From: Streptomyces sp. CC0208
GTDB lineage: Bacteria; Actinomycetota; Actinomycetes; Streptomycetales; Streptomycetaceae
Length of the DNA: 64,000 bases
Direction: 5' to 3'
Assembly: GCF_003443735.1 (NCBI RefSeq)
Contig: NZ_CP031969.1
Location: forward strand, 9,176,001-9,240,000
The notes beneath the pieces are model-generated. The model was given only the letters and a program-made list of their open reading frames with translations. It was not told the origin of the DNA and searched no databases. The translations under genes and the position numbers were made by a program. Positions 35,310 through 43,839 of the stretch are shown one piece after another. Each line of letters starts with the position of its first letter. The stretch's first letter is position 1.

Positions 35310-36206
35310 TCAGTCCGGCCAGACGTCGTGCACACCGGCGCGAGGCGCATCACGCACCACCGTCAGCTGCACCGGCTCCTTCCAGCCGGCTGCTGACACA
35401 TCGAGCACCGCCGGCTCGGAAAGCTCGTCGGTCACCACGGCCGCAGCGGCCGGCTCGGCCGTTGGTGGCGCGTCCGTCCAGCGGGCCAGTCCCTTGGGCA
35501 GCGAGACGAACGCGGCCCCGGCGCCGCGGGCGATCAGCACATCACCGGCATCGGCGTGCACTCGCTGCAGGTGGGAAGCGGCGGTGACGACGTGGACCTG
35601 GGCATCCGCGGGCAGGGCCGCCCCGCCCGCCAGCGAGCTGCGGAGCGCGGCCGGGGAGATCTTCGCCCACTGGCGGGCCCGGTCGGCGTTCAGCAGACGA
35701 AGGTTCTGCAGGTGCCGCACCGTGCCCGCGTACGAGGTGCCCAGTTCCCTCGCCAGCCGGTACACGTGCTCCGGGCTGGCCGGCTGTCCCTGGCAGATCC
35801 GGTCGAGGCCGGCCAGCACCGCCGGGCGCGGCATGAGGAACCAGGCGGCGAACGCCTCGGCGGTCTTCTCCTCGTCCGGCCAGCTGCCGTTGCCCCATCG
35901 CAGCGCCGGACTGAGGTCGTCGTCGACCGCCGTGCGATGGTGCAGGATGTGATGCCCGAGTTCGTGAGCCGCGGTGTGCCGCTGGGTGACGATGTTCAGG
36001 TTGGCGTTGAGCAGCACGGCCGGCCCGTTGTCGGCGGGGGAGAAGTAGACGCCGAACAGGCGCGGCATCGGCTGCGCCATGCCCACCAACCCGGCCGTCT
36101 TCACCGCCTGGTGGACAGGCACGTAAGAATTACGGTCGATGCCCAGGTCGCGATGGGCCTGGGCGGCCGCGATCCCGGCTATACGATGCGCCACCCCCCA
36201 GTTCAC
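35310..36206 (-). CDS. ImmA/IrrE-type metalloprotease
   Basis: A 298-residue protein with the zinc-protease motif HTAAHELGHHILHH (HExxH near residues 83-92), the downstream SWPDEEKTAEAFAAWFLMP segment with the third ligand (E), and a C-terminal domain of about 120 residues of unknown role. It starts at a GTG overlapping the XRE stop (GTGA). In the ImmR/ImmA pairs of integrative elements the protease cleaves the repressor and induces excision or expression. The same arrangement here implies that the XRE repressor encoded just upstream is its target. Confidence 0.85.
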   Translation of the reverse strand: MNWGVAHRIAGIAAAQAHRDLGIDRNSYVPVHQAVKTAGLVGMAQPMPRLFGVYFSPADNGPAVLLNANLNIVTQRHTAAHELGHHILHHRTAVDDDLSPALRWGNGSWPDEEKTAEAFAAWFLMPRPAVLAGLDRICQGQPASPEHVYRLARELGTSYAGTVRHLQNLRLLNADRARQWAKISPAALRSSLAGGAALPADAQVHVVTAASHLQRVHADAGDVLIARGAGAAFVSLPKGLARWTDAPPTAEPAAAAVVTDELSEPAVLDVSAAGWKEPVQLTVVRDAPRAGVHDVWPD

Positions 36207-36610
36207 CGCTCCGTGCCCTGGTTCTCGGAGCCTTCCTGTTCCTTCTCCGCCGCGCGTCGCAGCGAGAGGTACTCGGCGAACTCCATCACCGTCTTCTGAT
36301 CGCCGTCGGTCAACTGGGCCAGCGCCCGGGGCAGTCCGGCCAGGGCGTACTCGCCGGCGTCCGCGTTCTCCTCCTCGGCCAGGAAGTAGGCGACCGGCTG
36401 CCGGTACAGGCGGGCCAGCTTCTTCAGCTCCAGGCTGTCCACCCGCCGTTCGCCGCGCTCGATGTCGCTGATCGCCGAACGGGGGATGCCGGTGTTGTCG
36501 GAGACGAACTGCTGCGACATGTTGAGGTAGTCACGGGTCCTCTTCAGCCGTTCGCCGAGCTGGGTGAGCTCGGGATCGCGAGCACGGGCATCGGAGGGGG
36601 AAGGGGTCAT
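36203..36610 (-). CDS. XRE-family repressor
   Basis: A 135-residue protein with a helix-turn-helix at residues about 16-70 (LGERLKRTRDYLNMSQQFVS, then NTGIPRSAISDIERGERRVD) and a C-terminal extension of about 60 residues that may be the protease-sensitive part. The ATG overlaps the stop of the acyl-carrier-like gene (ATGA). It most likely binds the inverted repeats upstream at 36919-36964 and controls both its own operon and the divergent MazG-like gene. Confidence 0.85.
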   Translation of the reverse strand: MTPSPSDARARDPELTQLGERLKRTRDYLNMSQQFVSDNTGIPRSAISDIERGERRVDSLELKKLARLYRQPVAYFLAEEENADAGEYALAGLPRALAQLTDGDQKTVMEFAEYLSLRRAAEKEQEGSENQGTER

Positions 36611-36909
36611 GATTGCTGCCTTTCGATGACGGCCTCCCGCACCGCGCGGGCGAAGGCCTGCACGGACCGGGTGGCCTCGGCCGACTGGCGGTCGGCAGGG
36701 ATGGCGATGGAGTAGCGCTCCTCCACGCGCGTGAGGATCTCCACGATCAGGAGCGAGTCGACCGGCAACTCCGCTCCACCGTCCTCGAGTTCCGCCCTGA
36801 CCTCGGCCGCGGACTTCTCCTGCAGCTCGGCCAGGAACTCGATGACGACCGAGACGATGTCGTCGATATCTGGTGTGACGGTACTCAGCGCTCCCCCAAT
36901 CGTCTGCAT
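36607..36909 (-). CDS. Acyl-carrier-protein-like small protein
   Basis: A 100-residue protein with the four-helix pattern of an ACP: DIDDIVSVVIEFLAEL, the phosphopantetheine context LPVDSLLIVEIL (Ser52 after Asp51), and RVEERYSIAIPADRQ leading to helix IV. The DSL motif is the normal attachment site, so it is likely a carrier for an acyl or amino-acyl group. It is the first gene of the operon that includes XRE, ImmA and the thymidylate-synthase-like gene. Why a carrier protein sits in this operon is unclear; it might supply the group added to a base. Confidence 0.65.
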   Translation of the reverse strand: MQTIGGALSTVTPDIDDIVSVVIEFLAELQEKSAAEVRAELEDGGAELPVDSLLIVEILTRVEERYSIAIPADRQSAEATRSVQAFARAVREAVIERQQS

Positions 36910-36918
36910 TTCCAACGT

Positions 36919-36964
36919 CGTTGTCCTAGGATACGACAACGTCGGTGAATCCGACAGGCCTGTC
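36919..36964. promoter_or_regulatory. Probable XRE operator region between divergent genes
   Basis: CGTTGTC and GACAACG form a perfect 7-bp inverted repeat (36919-36925 and 36935-36941) that overlaps a minus-strand -10-like TATCCT (36933-36928) before the acyl-carrier gene. A second perfect palindrome, GACAGGCCTGTC (36953-36964), lies 23 bp before the MazG-like start. Both contain TGTC/GACA half-sites, which fits binding of one repressor that controls both directions. Confidence 0.6.
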
Positions 36965-36987
36965 CCAAGGTCAGACAAGGAGTGAGT

Positions 36988-37866
36988 GTGGACTTCCAGC
37001 GCTACCAACAAGCCGCCATCAAAACCCTCCAACCCCCCACCGAGGACACCGACCCCGTCCTCGTCCCCCTCCTCGGCCTCGCCGGCGAAGTCGGCTCCCT
37101 CACCACCGCCTACAAAAAACACCTGCGTGACGGACCCGCCCACGAGCAGGGCAAACACCAATTACGCGAAGAACTCGGCGACGTCCTGTGGTACATAGCC
37201 GCCCTCGCCCACCGCTTCGACCTCGACCTCGACGACATCGCCACCGCCAGCCTGGAAAAGACCAAAGACCGCTGGCGCACCACCCCCGACACCGAACACA
37301 CCCACTTCGACGACCACTTCCCCGAACACGAACGCCTCCCGCGCCAGACCACCCTCACCTTCACCCCCACCACCCGCGACGACGGCCGCACCGTCATCGT
37401 CCTCACCCGCGAAGACGGCAGCCCCGCCGGAGACCCCCTCACCAGCGCCTCCCACATCGAAGACGACTACCGCTTCCACGACGCCTTCCACCTCGCCCAC
37501 GCCACCGTCCTCGGCTGGTCCCCCGTCACCCGCTTCCTCCTCGACCGCAAACGCAAAAGCGACCCCCACACCGACGAAGCCGAAGACGGCGGCCGCGCCA
37601 TCGCCATCGAAGAAGGCATCTCCGCCCTCGTCTTCTCCTACGCCGCCCGCCACCGCTACTTCGCCGACATCAAGCACATCGACAACGAACTCCTCACCAC
37701 CATCAGCCACATGACGGCCCACCTCGAGGTCAGCATCTGCCGCGCCGCGGACTGGGAGCACGCCATCCTCACCGGCTACACCGCCTGGCGCCAGCTGCGT
37801 GAACAGAACGGCGGCATCATCCACCTGGACCTCGACCAGCGCCTTCTCACTGTTGACCCGCTCTAA
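36988..37866 (+). CDS. MazG-like nucleotide pyrophosphohydrolase with extra C-terminal domain
   Basis: A 292-residue protein. The N-terminal 95 residues are a MazG-type domain with the metal-binding Glu residues in GLAGEVGSL and the EExxD motif in LREELGDVLWYIAAL. These enzymes split NTPs or dNTPs to the monophosphate and pyrophosphate. The remaining 190 residues include HIEDDYRFHDAFHLAHATVL and GGRAIAIEEGISALVFSY, a domain also seen fused to MazG in bacteria. The GTG at 36988 has AAGGAG five bases upstream; a GTG six bases earlier is less well placed. It is divergent from the ACP-XRE-ImmA-TS operon. It could clear unmodified or modified dNTPs in the modification pathway. Confidence 0.8.
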   Translation: MDFQRYQQAAIKTLQPPTEDTDPVLVPLLGLAGEVGSLTTAYKKHLRDGPAHEQGKHQLREELGDVLWYIAALAHRFDLDLDDIATASLEKTKDRWRTTPDTEHTHFDDHFPEHERLPRQTTLTFTPTTRDDGRTVIVLTREDGSPAGDPLTSASHIEDDYRFHDAFHLAHATVLGWSPVTRFLLDRKRKSDPHTDEAEDGGRAIAIEEGISALVFSYAARHRYFADIKHIDNELLTTISHMTAHLEVSICRAADWEHAILTGYTAWRQLREQNGGIIHLDLDQRLLTVDPL

Positions 37867-38209
37867 CAGGGGGGATGGCTTCGCCTGCCCTGAGCCATCT
37901 GGCATGCCAGCGGTCCTTCACAGCAGCCGCAGCAATGCCACCCCCGTAACCCTTCTGGAAGACCCGCAGTGGAGGAAGTGGCGCAAGGCTCTGCCCGCGA
38001 CGTTGGCCCTGGCTGACACTCGTTCCGCCAGGAAGGCACCGGTGGTCCGGTCGCCGCGTCAGTACGGGCGCAGACAGCGAGGCGCAAGAGGCGGCTACCT
38101 AGCCGGCACGGCGCCCGGCATTGCGGTCAGGTACACCCGCTCCCGGGCTGGTGTGTAGTTGGCGTGCGGTACGGGCCCGTGACGGTTGGGCGGGAAGAGG
38201 GCGGGTCCG
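37867..38209. other. Intergenic region without a supported gene
   Basis: Follows the MazG-like gene. Reading frames on both strands look like composition shadows. It leads into the replication-relaxation relic. Confidence 0.4.
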
Positions 38210-38496
38210 GGTGCGGACGCCGGACTGGACGGCTCCAAGCTGTGGGGCCTGACTCCGCTCGGTCTGGACGCCGCGGCTGAGGTTCTCTCGCGCCCGGCCG
38301 GGGAGATGGGCGGTACCGCCCGGGGCGCGGCCCGCTGGGGGCCCCGCACGCCATGGCCGTGAACGAGACGATCATCGCCATCACCCGCACCGTCCCGGAG
38401 CCGACCCGGCCCGTACGCCCGGTGGCTGCCGTCCTCATCGGGTCTAGGGAGCCGAATGCCGCAGGAGCAGGGATCAAGGCGGCGGGAGCACAGTGA
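38210..38496 (+). pseudogene. Relic of a replication-relaxation family gene
   Basis: One frame gives LDGSKLWGLTPLGLDAAAEV, then SRPAGEMGGTARGAAR. The next frame continues GAPHAMAVNETIIAITRT before the TGA at 38494-38496. In intact Streptomyces Replic_Relax proteins the blocks EMGGTARGAAR and GAPHAMAVNET are contiguous. No start and no further domains are present, so this is a frameshifted fragment. It suggests that another element once occupied this spot. Confidence 0.6.
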
Positions 38497-38594
38497 CGTG
38501 GGCCAGACCAAGCCGCGCAACCCAGCAGTCTGGGACGCATTCGTGACTGTCGAGTCGGATAGCTGGCGGGCTGTCTGGCCGTCGGCACACGAGC

Positions 38595-38623
38595 GAGGCC
38601 CGGACCGTTATGGTCCGAGCCTC
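38595..38623. terminator. Hairpin terminator
   Basis: gaggcccggacc (38595-38606) pairs with ggtccgagcctc (38612-38623), 11 of 12 positions, around a five-base loop. It lies 69 bp beyond the stop of the leftward helicase fragment, the right place for a terminator of that gene. Confidence 0.65.
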
Positions 38624-38691
38624 GGGTTGTGCGCCGTCTTCCGTGTACAGCAGTTATGGGGGAATCCCGGCCGAATGTGACGCCGCAGCTT

Positions 38692-39747
38692 CTACCAGCG
38701 CATCCCCAAGTCGGTCAGGGAGCCGCGTCGTTCGGGACTGAGTTTGTCGGCCCGCCGTCGGGCGTTGGAGATGAACGACCCCAGCCCCACCAGCTCCCCG
38801 TCGACGTCCTCGCGGTGCTGGCGCGGAACGCGCAGATGCCCCTCCCGCGCGTGGAACTGTCGCGCGGCGGTCATGTTCCGCTCCCACAGCTCATCCTGCG
38901 AGCGCCGCACCGGCCCGACCACCTCGCCTTCCGCAGGCGGCTCGAGGCCGATGGTCTCCAGCAGGTACTGCTGCGCCGGCACGAGCCGGTCCCACCCGGC
39001 CCGCTGCCCGGTCACCCACGCCCCGAGGTCCCCGCCCTGGACGATCACCTCGCCCGGCCCACCGGGCAGCACGCCCCCGGCTTGGACGTGGGCGCGGGTG
39101 AGCCGATAACACCGCTGCCAGGCAACATCCCACCCCTCCGGCGCCCACCCCGGGTCGATCTCGTTGAGCGCCTCCATACGCGCCTCGGAGAGCTCCCCGG
39201 CATACGACAGACCGGTCTCCCCGTTCGCACGGCGCACGGCGTTCTCACGGGCCTTCTTGGCGCCAGCCCGAGCGTTCTTGAGAAATACCCCCAGTGGATA
39301 GCCGTCCCACACCACGGAGGCGCTGGCCAGGCAGTGGCCGTGGACGGCTGCGTAGTCGCGGGCGACGGCGAGGCCGGCGTCCCACGCGGACGCGTGCACC
39401 GCCCACACCATGCCGAACTGCTCCAGCTCGGTCACGCGCTTGGCGTCCAGGGTGCCCTCGCGGTAGTAGCGGCGTTGATCTGCGACCCACACTCCCAGTG
39501 GGTGCCCGCCGATGCCCGCTCCCCAGTCTTCAGGGGTGATGTACGTGTACGGCACCCGCAGCTCGCTCTCGCCCATCTCGCGCAGCCACCTTGTGGCGGC
39601 CTCGATACCGCGCCGCCAGTACGCGCCCTCGGGGTCGATGACCCGCAGCCGCACGAACTGCGCGAGGGCGGCCGAGTCGCGTTCCTCGCTGAACCGCAAC
39701 ACCCCCGCCGCCGAAGCTCCCACCGCCGGAACGATGTCCTGTGTCAC
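38692..39747 (-). pseudogene. 5'-truncated DEAD-box helicase: helicase-associated repeats only
   Basis: The frame encodes the C-terminal half of Streptomyces helicases with helicase-associated repeats: the linker LRFSEERDSAALAQFVRLRV and VIDPEGAYWRRGIEAATRWL, then repeats such as GIGGHPLGVWVADQRRYYRE, GYPLGVFLKNARAG and GHLRVPRQHREDVDGELVGL to the final LTDLGMRW. In complete relatives about 450 residues of ATPase core precede the linker. Here nothing of that core is found upstream. A 5' deletion has removed it, although translation from a GTG at 39747 or TTG at 39807 could still give a protein of about 350 residues. Confidence 0.7.
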
Positions 39748-40407
39748 GACCAGTAGTAGATGATGCTGAGTTCGCTTCTTGAAGGCCCCTGAACTGGGGC
39801 GCCTCAACTAGAGCCAGATAGCTTTCTTGTGTAGCTGACCTGCTGCTTCTCTGATTTAGGGCTCTCTGAGCTGGTACACCGCAACTTGATTCGGACGTAC
39901 ATCAAGTACTCATGGACGTGTTACGTAGCAGTGGCCGGTGGCCTGGCGTACTGCTTTTCCGGTGGGCAGGCGAGCACGCTGCGCCCTTCACGCACCTGCG
40001 ACCGGGCATGGTTCCGAGCCCGACTGAACGTTTTGGCCGATCGATCCGACGCCAGTAGTGGTAGATGAACGGCGTTTTCCGAACTCCTTGACGAACTGCG
40101 CCAGGTCACCCCGGAGCGGATGACCTGACGAGCGTGGCAGCTCGAGATCGGCCACATCGCGGGATCCGTTCGGTGGGGTCCTGGCATCCGACGAGCGGCT
40201 TCCACGCGAGCTTGGCGTCCCAGGAGCGAGCATGCAGCAGTTGACAGGGAGAGCAATCAGCGGCCTCGGTGTGCCCCAGAAGCTGGGCGTGTCCGCGTCT
40301 ACAGGTGTGAGGGCTTTGTGCTCGGTCCCGCTTGCAGCGATGATCTGCACAGCATGCCGATGGCCGGCCGCAAGTGCGGTGCCCCGACGCCTGGGAGATC
40401 GTGTCCT
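39748..40407. other. Intergenic region at the left edge of the CBASS locus
   Basis: About 660 bp with no intact gene. A short relic SELLDELRQVTPERMT before a stop lies at about 40076-40128, and a 7-bp inverted repeat (caggtca/tgacctg) at 40102-40127. GC drops between 39760 and 39950. The junction here probably marks an insertion or deletion boundary. Confidence 0.4.
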
Positions 40408-41877
40408 ATGCCTGACCTGCCTGCCCCGAGTTCGACGGGTGTCCGTATCGCTGGTGACCGTTACCAGTGGCTGGTCGCCTGGCAGGGGTGTGTCGTCGCG
40501 GTGCGGGATGAGGCATTGCACGCGTCCAACCCAGTCGTGGCAGTCGGCGTCGAGGTCGACGACGCGGGAAACTTGGACGACGTCGTCCTGTACCGGCAGG
40601 TTCCGCCGCACACTTACATGCAGGTCAAGTACGCCGCCGACAGTTCCACCCCGGTCAACGAGGACTACCTGCTCAAGCCCAGTGACCGCGGTGGCCCGTC
40701 GATCCTGCGGAAGATGGCGCAGGCCTGGCAGCAGCTCACCCAGGACGGCACGCCGGTCGATCTCGCGTTGCTGAGCAACCGGTCCCCGGACGCCGAGGAC
40801 CCGCTGATCTCGTTGAGGGATTCCCGCACCCAACTGCTCGTTCCGAAGGCGGCGCAGCAGGGCCCGAAATCCAAGAAGGGACAGGCGCGCGGGCGCTGGG
40901 CCGACGGTGCCGGGCTGAGCGAGGAGGCGCTGCTGGCCCTGCTGAAGGTACTGCGTTTCGACCTCGCGCGGGACGTGACCCACCTGCACGAGCACCTGCA
41001 GATGCTGATGTTCGCCGCAGGGCTGCGGTTCGACGAGGAGGCGATGCACTCCGGCGCCGACTGGGTTGCCCGCCAAGTCGCCGACGGGCAACGCACGTTG
41101 TCTCTGGCAGAAGTCAGAAAGGCGATCGGGTCTTTGCGTCTGGAAGCCGGGTCCTCACGTGCGGTGGTGTCCATCGCCACTCTGAAGCCCGACCCGATGG
41201 CCGAGGACGCCGACTACGCGGTGGACTGGACGGACCGCTTCGAGGGAGCCTCGGCCTACCTGAAGCGGCGTCCGCTGGCCCCGGCAACCTGGGCTCAACT
41301 GCAGGCGGACATCGAGGCCGCACCGCATCGGATGCCGCCCAACACCGCAGCGGTCGCCGTCACCGGCAGTCTTCGTCTGGCACCCGCGTTCGTGGTCGGG
41401 GCCGCCTTTCGCATGGTGGCCGGCGCGGACTTGGCCGTGGTCCAGAGGGGACAGCTGTGGTCATCCACTGAGGAGTACGAGACGCCGCTGGTGCCGGCTG
41501 TCGACGAGCACGCCCTCGATCTCGGACCGGACCTGGCCGTGGCCGTCGCGGTCGCCACTGACCCGACCCAGGACGTGCTGGACTTCCTGCGCGAACAGCA
41601 GGTGCCCGTCTCCCGGCTGCTGGTCCTGCGCCCGCCCGGCGGAGCAAGGGACAACTCCGTCCCGGACGCGGCAGTCGCCAACGCGCTGGCCGTCGGCATC
41701 CGGGACCTCCTGCGCCCTGCCTGCCGTGCACACCCCGTGATCCACCTCTTCCAGGCCGGGCCCATGGGCCTGTCCCTGCTGCTGGGCAACCGATGGAATC
41801 GGCTGCGCCCCACCACCGTGTACGAGGACGTCAACGCGCAGCAGGTGTACGAGAAGGCATTCACCATCGACGCCTGA
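40408..41877 (+). CDS. cap4: Cap4-like CBASS effector: endonuclease plus SAVED domain
   Basis: A 489-residue protein. The N-terminal 90 residues have a restriction-endonuclease-type core: E49 (VGVEVDDAG), D57/D58 (NLDDVVLYR) and Q72-x-K74 (YMQVKYAA), as in the DNA-cutting domain of Cap4. The C-terminal half is a SAVED domain, the sensor of cyclic oligonucleotides made by CD-NTases, recognised by the late block IHLFQAGPMGLSLLLGNRWN and VYEDV. On signal binding such proteins degrade DNA and stop phage spread by killing the cell. The ATG at 40408 has GGGAG ten bases upstream. It lies 2.2 kb upstream of the first CD-NTase gene with a toxin-antitoxin pair in between, and is separate from that operon. 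Confidence 0.82.
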   Translation: MPDLPAPSSTGVRIAGDRYQWLVAWQGCVVAVRDEALHASNPVVAVGVEVDDAGNLDDVVLYRQVPPHTYMQVKYAADSSTPVNEDYLLKPSDRGGPSILRKMAQAWQQLTQDGTPVDLALLSNRSPDAEDPLISLRDSRTQLLVPKAAQQGPKSKKGQARGRWADGAGLSEEALLALLKVLRFDLARDVTHLHEHLQMLMFAAGLRFDEEAMHSGADWVARQVADGQRTLSLAEVRKAIGSLRLEAGSSRAVVSIATLKPDPMAEDADYAVDWTDRFEGASAYLKRRPLAPATWAQLQADIEAAPHRMPPNTAAVAVTGSLRLAPAFVVGAAFRMVAGADLAVVQRGQLWSSTEEYETPLVPAVDEHALDLGPDLAVAVAVATDPTQDVLDFLREQQVPVSRLLVLRPPGGARDNSVPDAAVANALAVGIRDLLRPACRAHPVIHLFQAGPMGLSLLLGNRWNRLRPTTVYEDVNAQQVYEKAFTIDA

Positions 41878-42160
41878 GATCCCGGCACCCATCAAGAACC
41901 TGCCGTCGGCGGCGGTGCGCCCTGTGCCAGGTGCAGGCCGTGGTGGACCGGGGTGAGGCGATCACGGGTCGTCAGCCAGCCCAGTGCCACAGCGATGCAA
42001 TGGGCTGCGGAAGAACAGCAGCCCCTCCACCGGGGTGGTGCTGTTGAGACACTGCGCCCACTCCTGCTTCCTCGCTGAGCTCGACTGGAGGGGGCCGAGG
42101 TCTCTGCCCACTGACCTCAAGCCGGGCTTCCGGCTGCTCCTTGCTGGCCTGCGCAGAGGG

Positions 42161-43297
42161 CTAGCCCGCGGTGAGATCACCGGAGAGGCTGATCTCGATG
42201 GGGCGCTTGAGCTTGCTGCCGTATTTCCAGTCCAGGATGCCGTCGTGCTGGAGGCGTCCGACGACGATGCCCGGGGCGATGCCGGCTCGGCGGGCGAAGG
42301 CTGTGATGTTGGTGAAGGGCATGGGGCGCTGGGCGAGTTGCTTGTAGGCGGCCGTGTGCTCGGGCGGGATGAGGGTTTCCCGGGCGAAGGCGTCTGCTTC
42401 GTCTTCGCTGCGGTCTCCTTCGGGGGTCGTGTCGTCGTCGCGGTTTGTGTTGTCGATGAAGGTGAGGCGTTTGCCGTGCAGGAGGACATGGCCGAGCTCG
42501 TGGAAGACGGTGAACCAGAAGTGGTCGTCCTTCTTGAACCGGCCGCTGAGGGCGACTCCGACCTTTTCCGGGGTGAGCCATCGGGTGACGCCGGAGACGC
42601 GGCTGTTGGGGGGCGCGGCAACGAACACCACCGCGACGCCGGCCTGGGCGCACAGACGCGGGATTTCGGTGCGCCAGACGGAGGGTTCCTCGACGGTCAG
42701 GGCGCGTAGCTGGGGGAGTAGCTCAAGCAGGGCCGCGCGGTCGTAGGGTGCGCAGGGGATTTCGCGTGCTCTGAGTTCGGCCTGGCGCAGCCAGACGGCG
42801 GTGGCGTAGTCGTCGGGTGTGAGGACGGTGGAGCGCCGGAAGGCGGTCCGGTAGCTGCCCCACACGTTCTCCGCGACCTCGGGGTCTGCGACACCGAAGA
42901 ACGCCAGCAGCTGCTCGAGATTGTCCACCGTGCGCTCTTTGGTCGGCAGGATGCCCCGCTTGACCAGCTCCTGCAGGGAGAAACGGTCGAGCCAGTCGAG
43001 GCGGTGGCTGAGGGCTTCACGGCTCTGGGTGCGGCTGACGTGGGTGCGCCAGGCGGCCTCCATCTGGTTCCACAGCGAAGCCGGGATTCCGACGGCCCGC
43101 TCCAGCAGAAGGGCAGTCTCGGGGGTGAGGACGGCGCTGCCCTGGACGATCTGGTTGATGTGCTTGGTCGACAGCCCGGTGCGGCGGGCGAGGTCGGCCT
43201 GGGGGATGCCGAGGGCGTCGAGCTGTTCTTTCAGCGTGTCGCCCGGGGGCAGGACTTCATCCGGTGCGAACGGGTGCGGGGCGGAGGGCGGAGTCAC
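42161..43297 (-). CDS. HigA-like XRE antitoxin with ImmA/IrrE protease domain
   Basis: A 378-residue protein. Residues 20-75 form an XRE-type HTH of the HigA/VapI group (GIPQADLARRTGLSTKHINQ). The C-terminal part has the zinc-protease motif WFTVFHELGHVLLHGKR and SEDEADAFARETLIPPE. Such HTH-ImmA fusions occur as antitoxins in HigBA-like pairs. It follows the HigB-like gene on the same strand, with 49 bp between them, so the two form one operon. It may repress transcription and may also cleave a regulator. Whether it controls the flanking CBASS genes is not shown. Confidence 0.82.
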   Translation of the reverse strand: MTPPSAPHPFAPDEVLPPGDTLKEQLDALGIPQADLARRTGLSTKHINQIVQGSAVLTPETALLLERAVGIPASLWNQMEAAWRTHVSRTQSREALSHRLDWLDRFSLQELVKRGILPTKERTVDNLEQLLAFFGVADPEVAENVWGSYRTAFRRSTVLTPDDYATAVWLRQAELRAREIPCAPYDRAALLELLPQLRALTVEEPSVWRTEIPRLCAQAGVAVVFVAAPPNSRVSGVTRWLTPEKVGVALSGRFKKDDHFWFTVFHELGHVLLHGKRLTFIDNTNRDDDTTPEGDRSEDEADAFARETLIPPEHTAAYKQLAQRPMPFTNITAFARRAGIAPGIVVGRLQHDGILDWKYGSKLKRPIEISLSGDLTAG

Positions 43298-43346
43298 GTG
43301 AGTGCCTCTCGGTCGGCGAGGCTGCGGGGCGGGCCTGGTGGCGGGG

Positions 43347-43721
43347 TCAGGGGCGGTGGATTGCTGCGACGATCACAGCGCGTACGGCGTGCTCGTTCAG
43401 GGTGCCGTCGTCGAGGGTGTCGGGCGGGTCGTCGCGCGGGCGGACCACGAGATCGCCGTGATCACCGAGCGACACCAGCAGAGTGAAGCAGTCCCCGTTG
43501 GCTGCGGGCCGCAGCCGCGCGGCCGCAACGTGCCGCAGGTCAGCCAGGTGGTGGGCGGCCGACATCTGGCCAAGACGCCGGAGCAGGGTGATCGCTCCGT
43601 CGGGGCCTAAACGGTCCCTGCGGGCGGGGCCGCTGTTGCAGACATGGGCGAGTTCGGCGTCCTCAAAGACGATCTCCACCAGCGACCTCAGAATCCCTTT
43701 CCGTGTACCTACTGCTTCCAT
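43347..43721 (-). CDS. HigB/RelE-like toxin
   Basis: A 124-residue protein starting at the ATG at 43721 with GGGAGG five bases upstream. The sequence has the pattern of HigB-type toxins: VEIVFEDAELAHVCNSGPAR, a helical block (AITLLRRLGQMSAAHHLADL) and beta strands ending FTLLVSLGDHGDLVVRP. Members are ribosome-dependent mRNA interferases. It precedes the HTH-ImmA antitoxin gene, the usual toxin-first order of higBA. The operon lies between the Cap4 gene and the CD-NTase operon and points away from the latter. Confidence 0.7.
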   Translation of the reverse strand: MEAVGTRKGILRSLVEIVFEDAELAHVCNSGPARRDRLGPDGAITLLRRLGQMSAAHHLADLRHVAAARLRPAANGDCFTLLVSLGDHGDLVVRPRDDPPDTLDDGTLNEHAVRAVIVAAIHRP

Positions 43722-43765
43722 GTTATCCTCCCGATCAAGGTCGACAAATTTCCATGTACCTACTG
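43701..43765. promoter_or_regulatory. Direct repeats, probable operator of the toxin-antitoxin operon
   Basis: ccgtgtacctactg (43701-43714, within the first codons of the toxin gene) and ccatgtacctactg (43752-43765, upstream of its ribosome site) match at 13 of 14 bases and are 51 bp apart, about five helical turns. Such placement fits binding of the HTH antitoxin across the promoter. Confidence 0.55.
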
Positions 43766-43839
43766 GGTAAAGGAAACTCTGGATTAGGGTGTGGCCTTTG
43801 TTCCGCAGGCCACCGCAGGAGAGATCGGAAGGACAGCTC

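Noticed and set aside
40102..40127. caggtca/tgacctg inverted repeat before the Cap4 gene
   Set aside because: Short, with a weak stem, nearly 300 bp from the start codon and inside a coding relic; not enough for an operator call.
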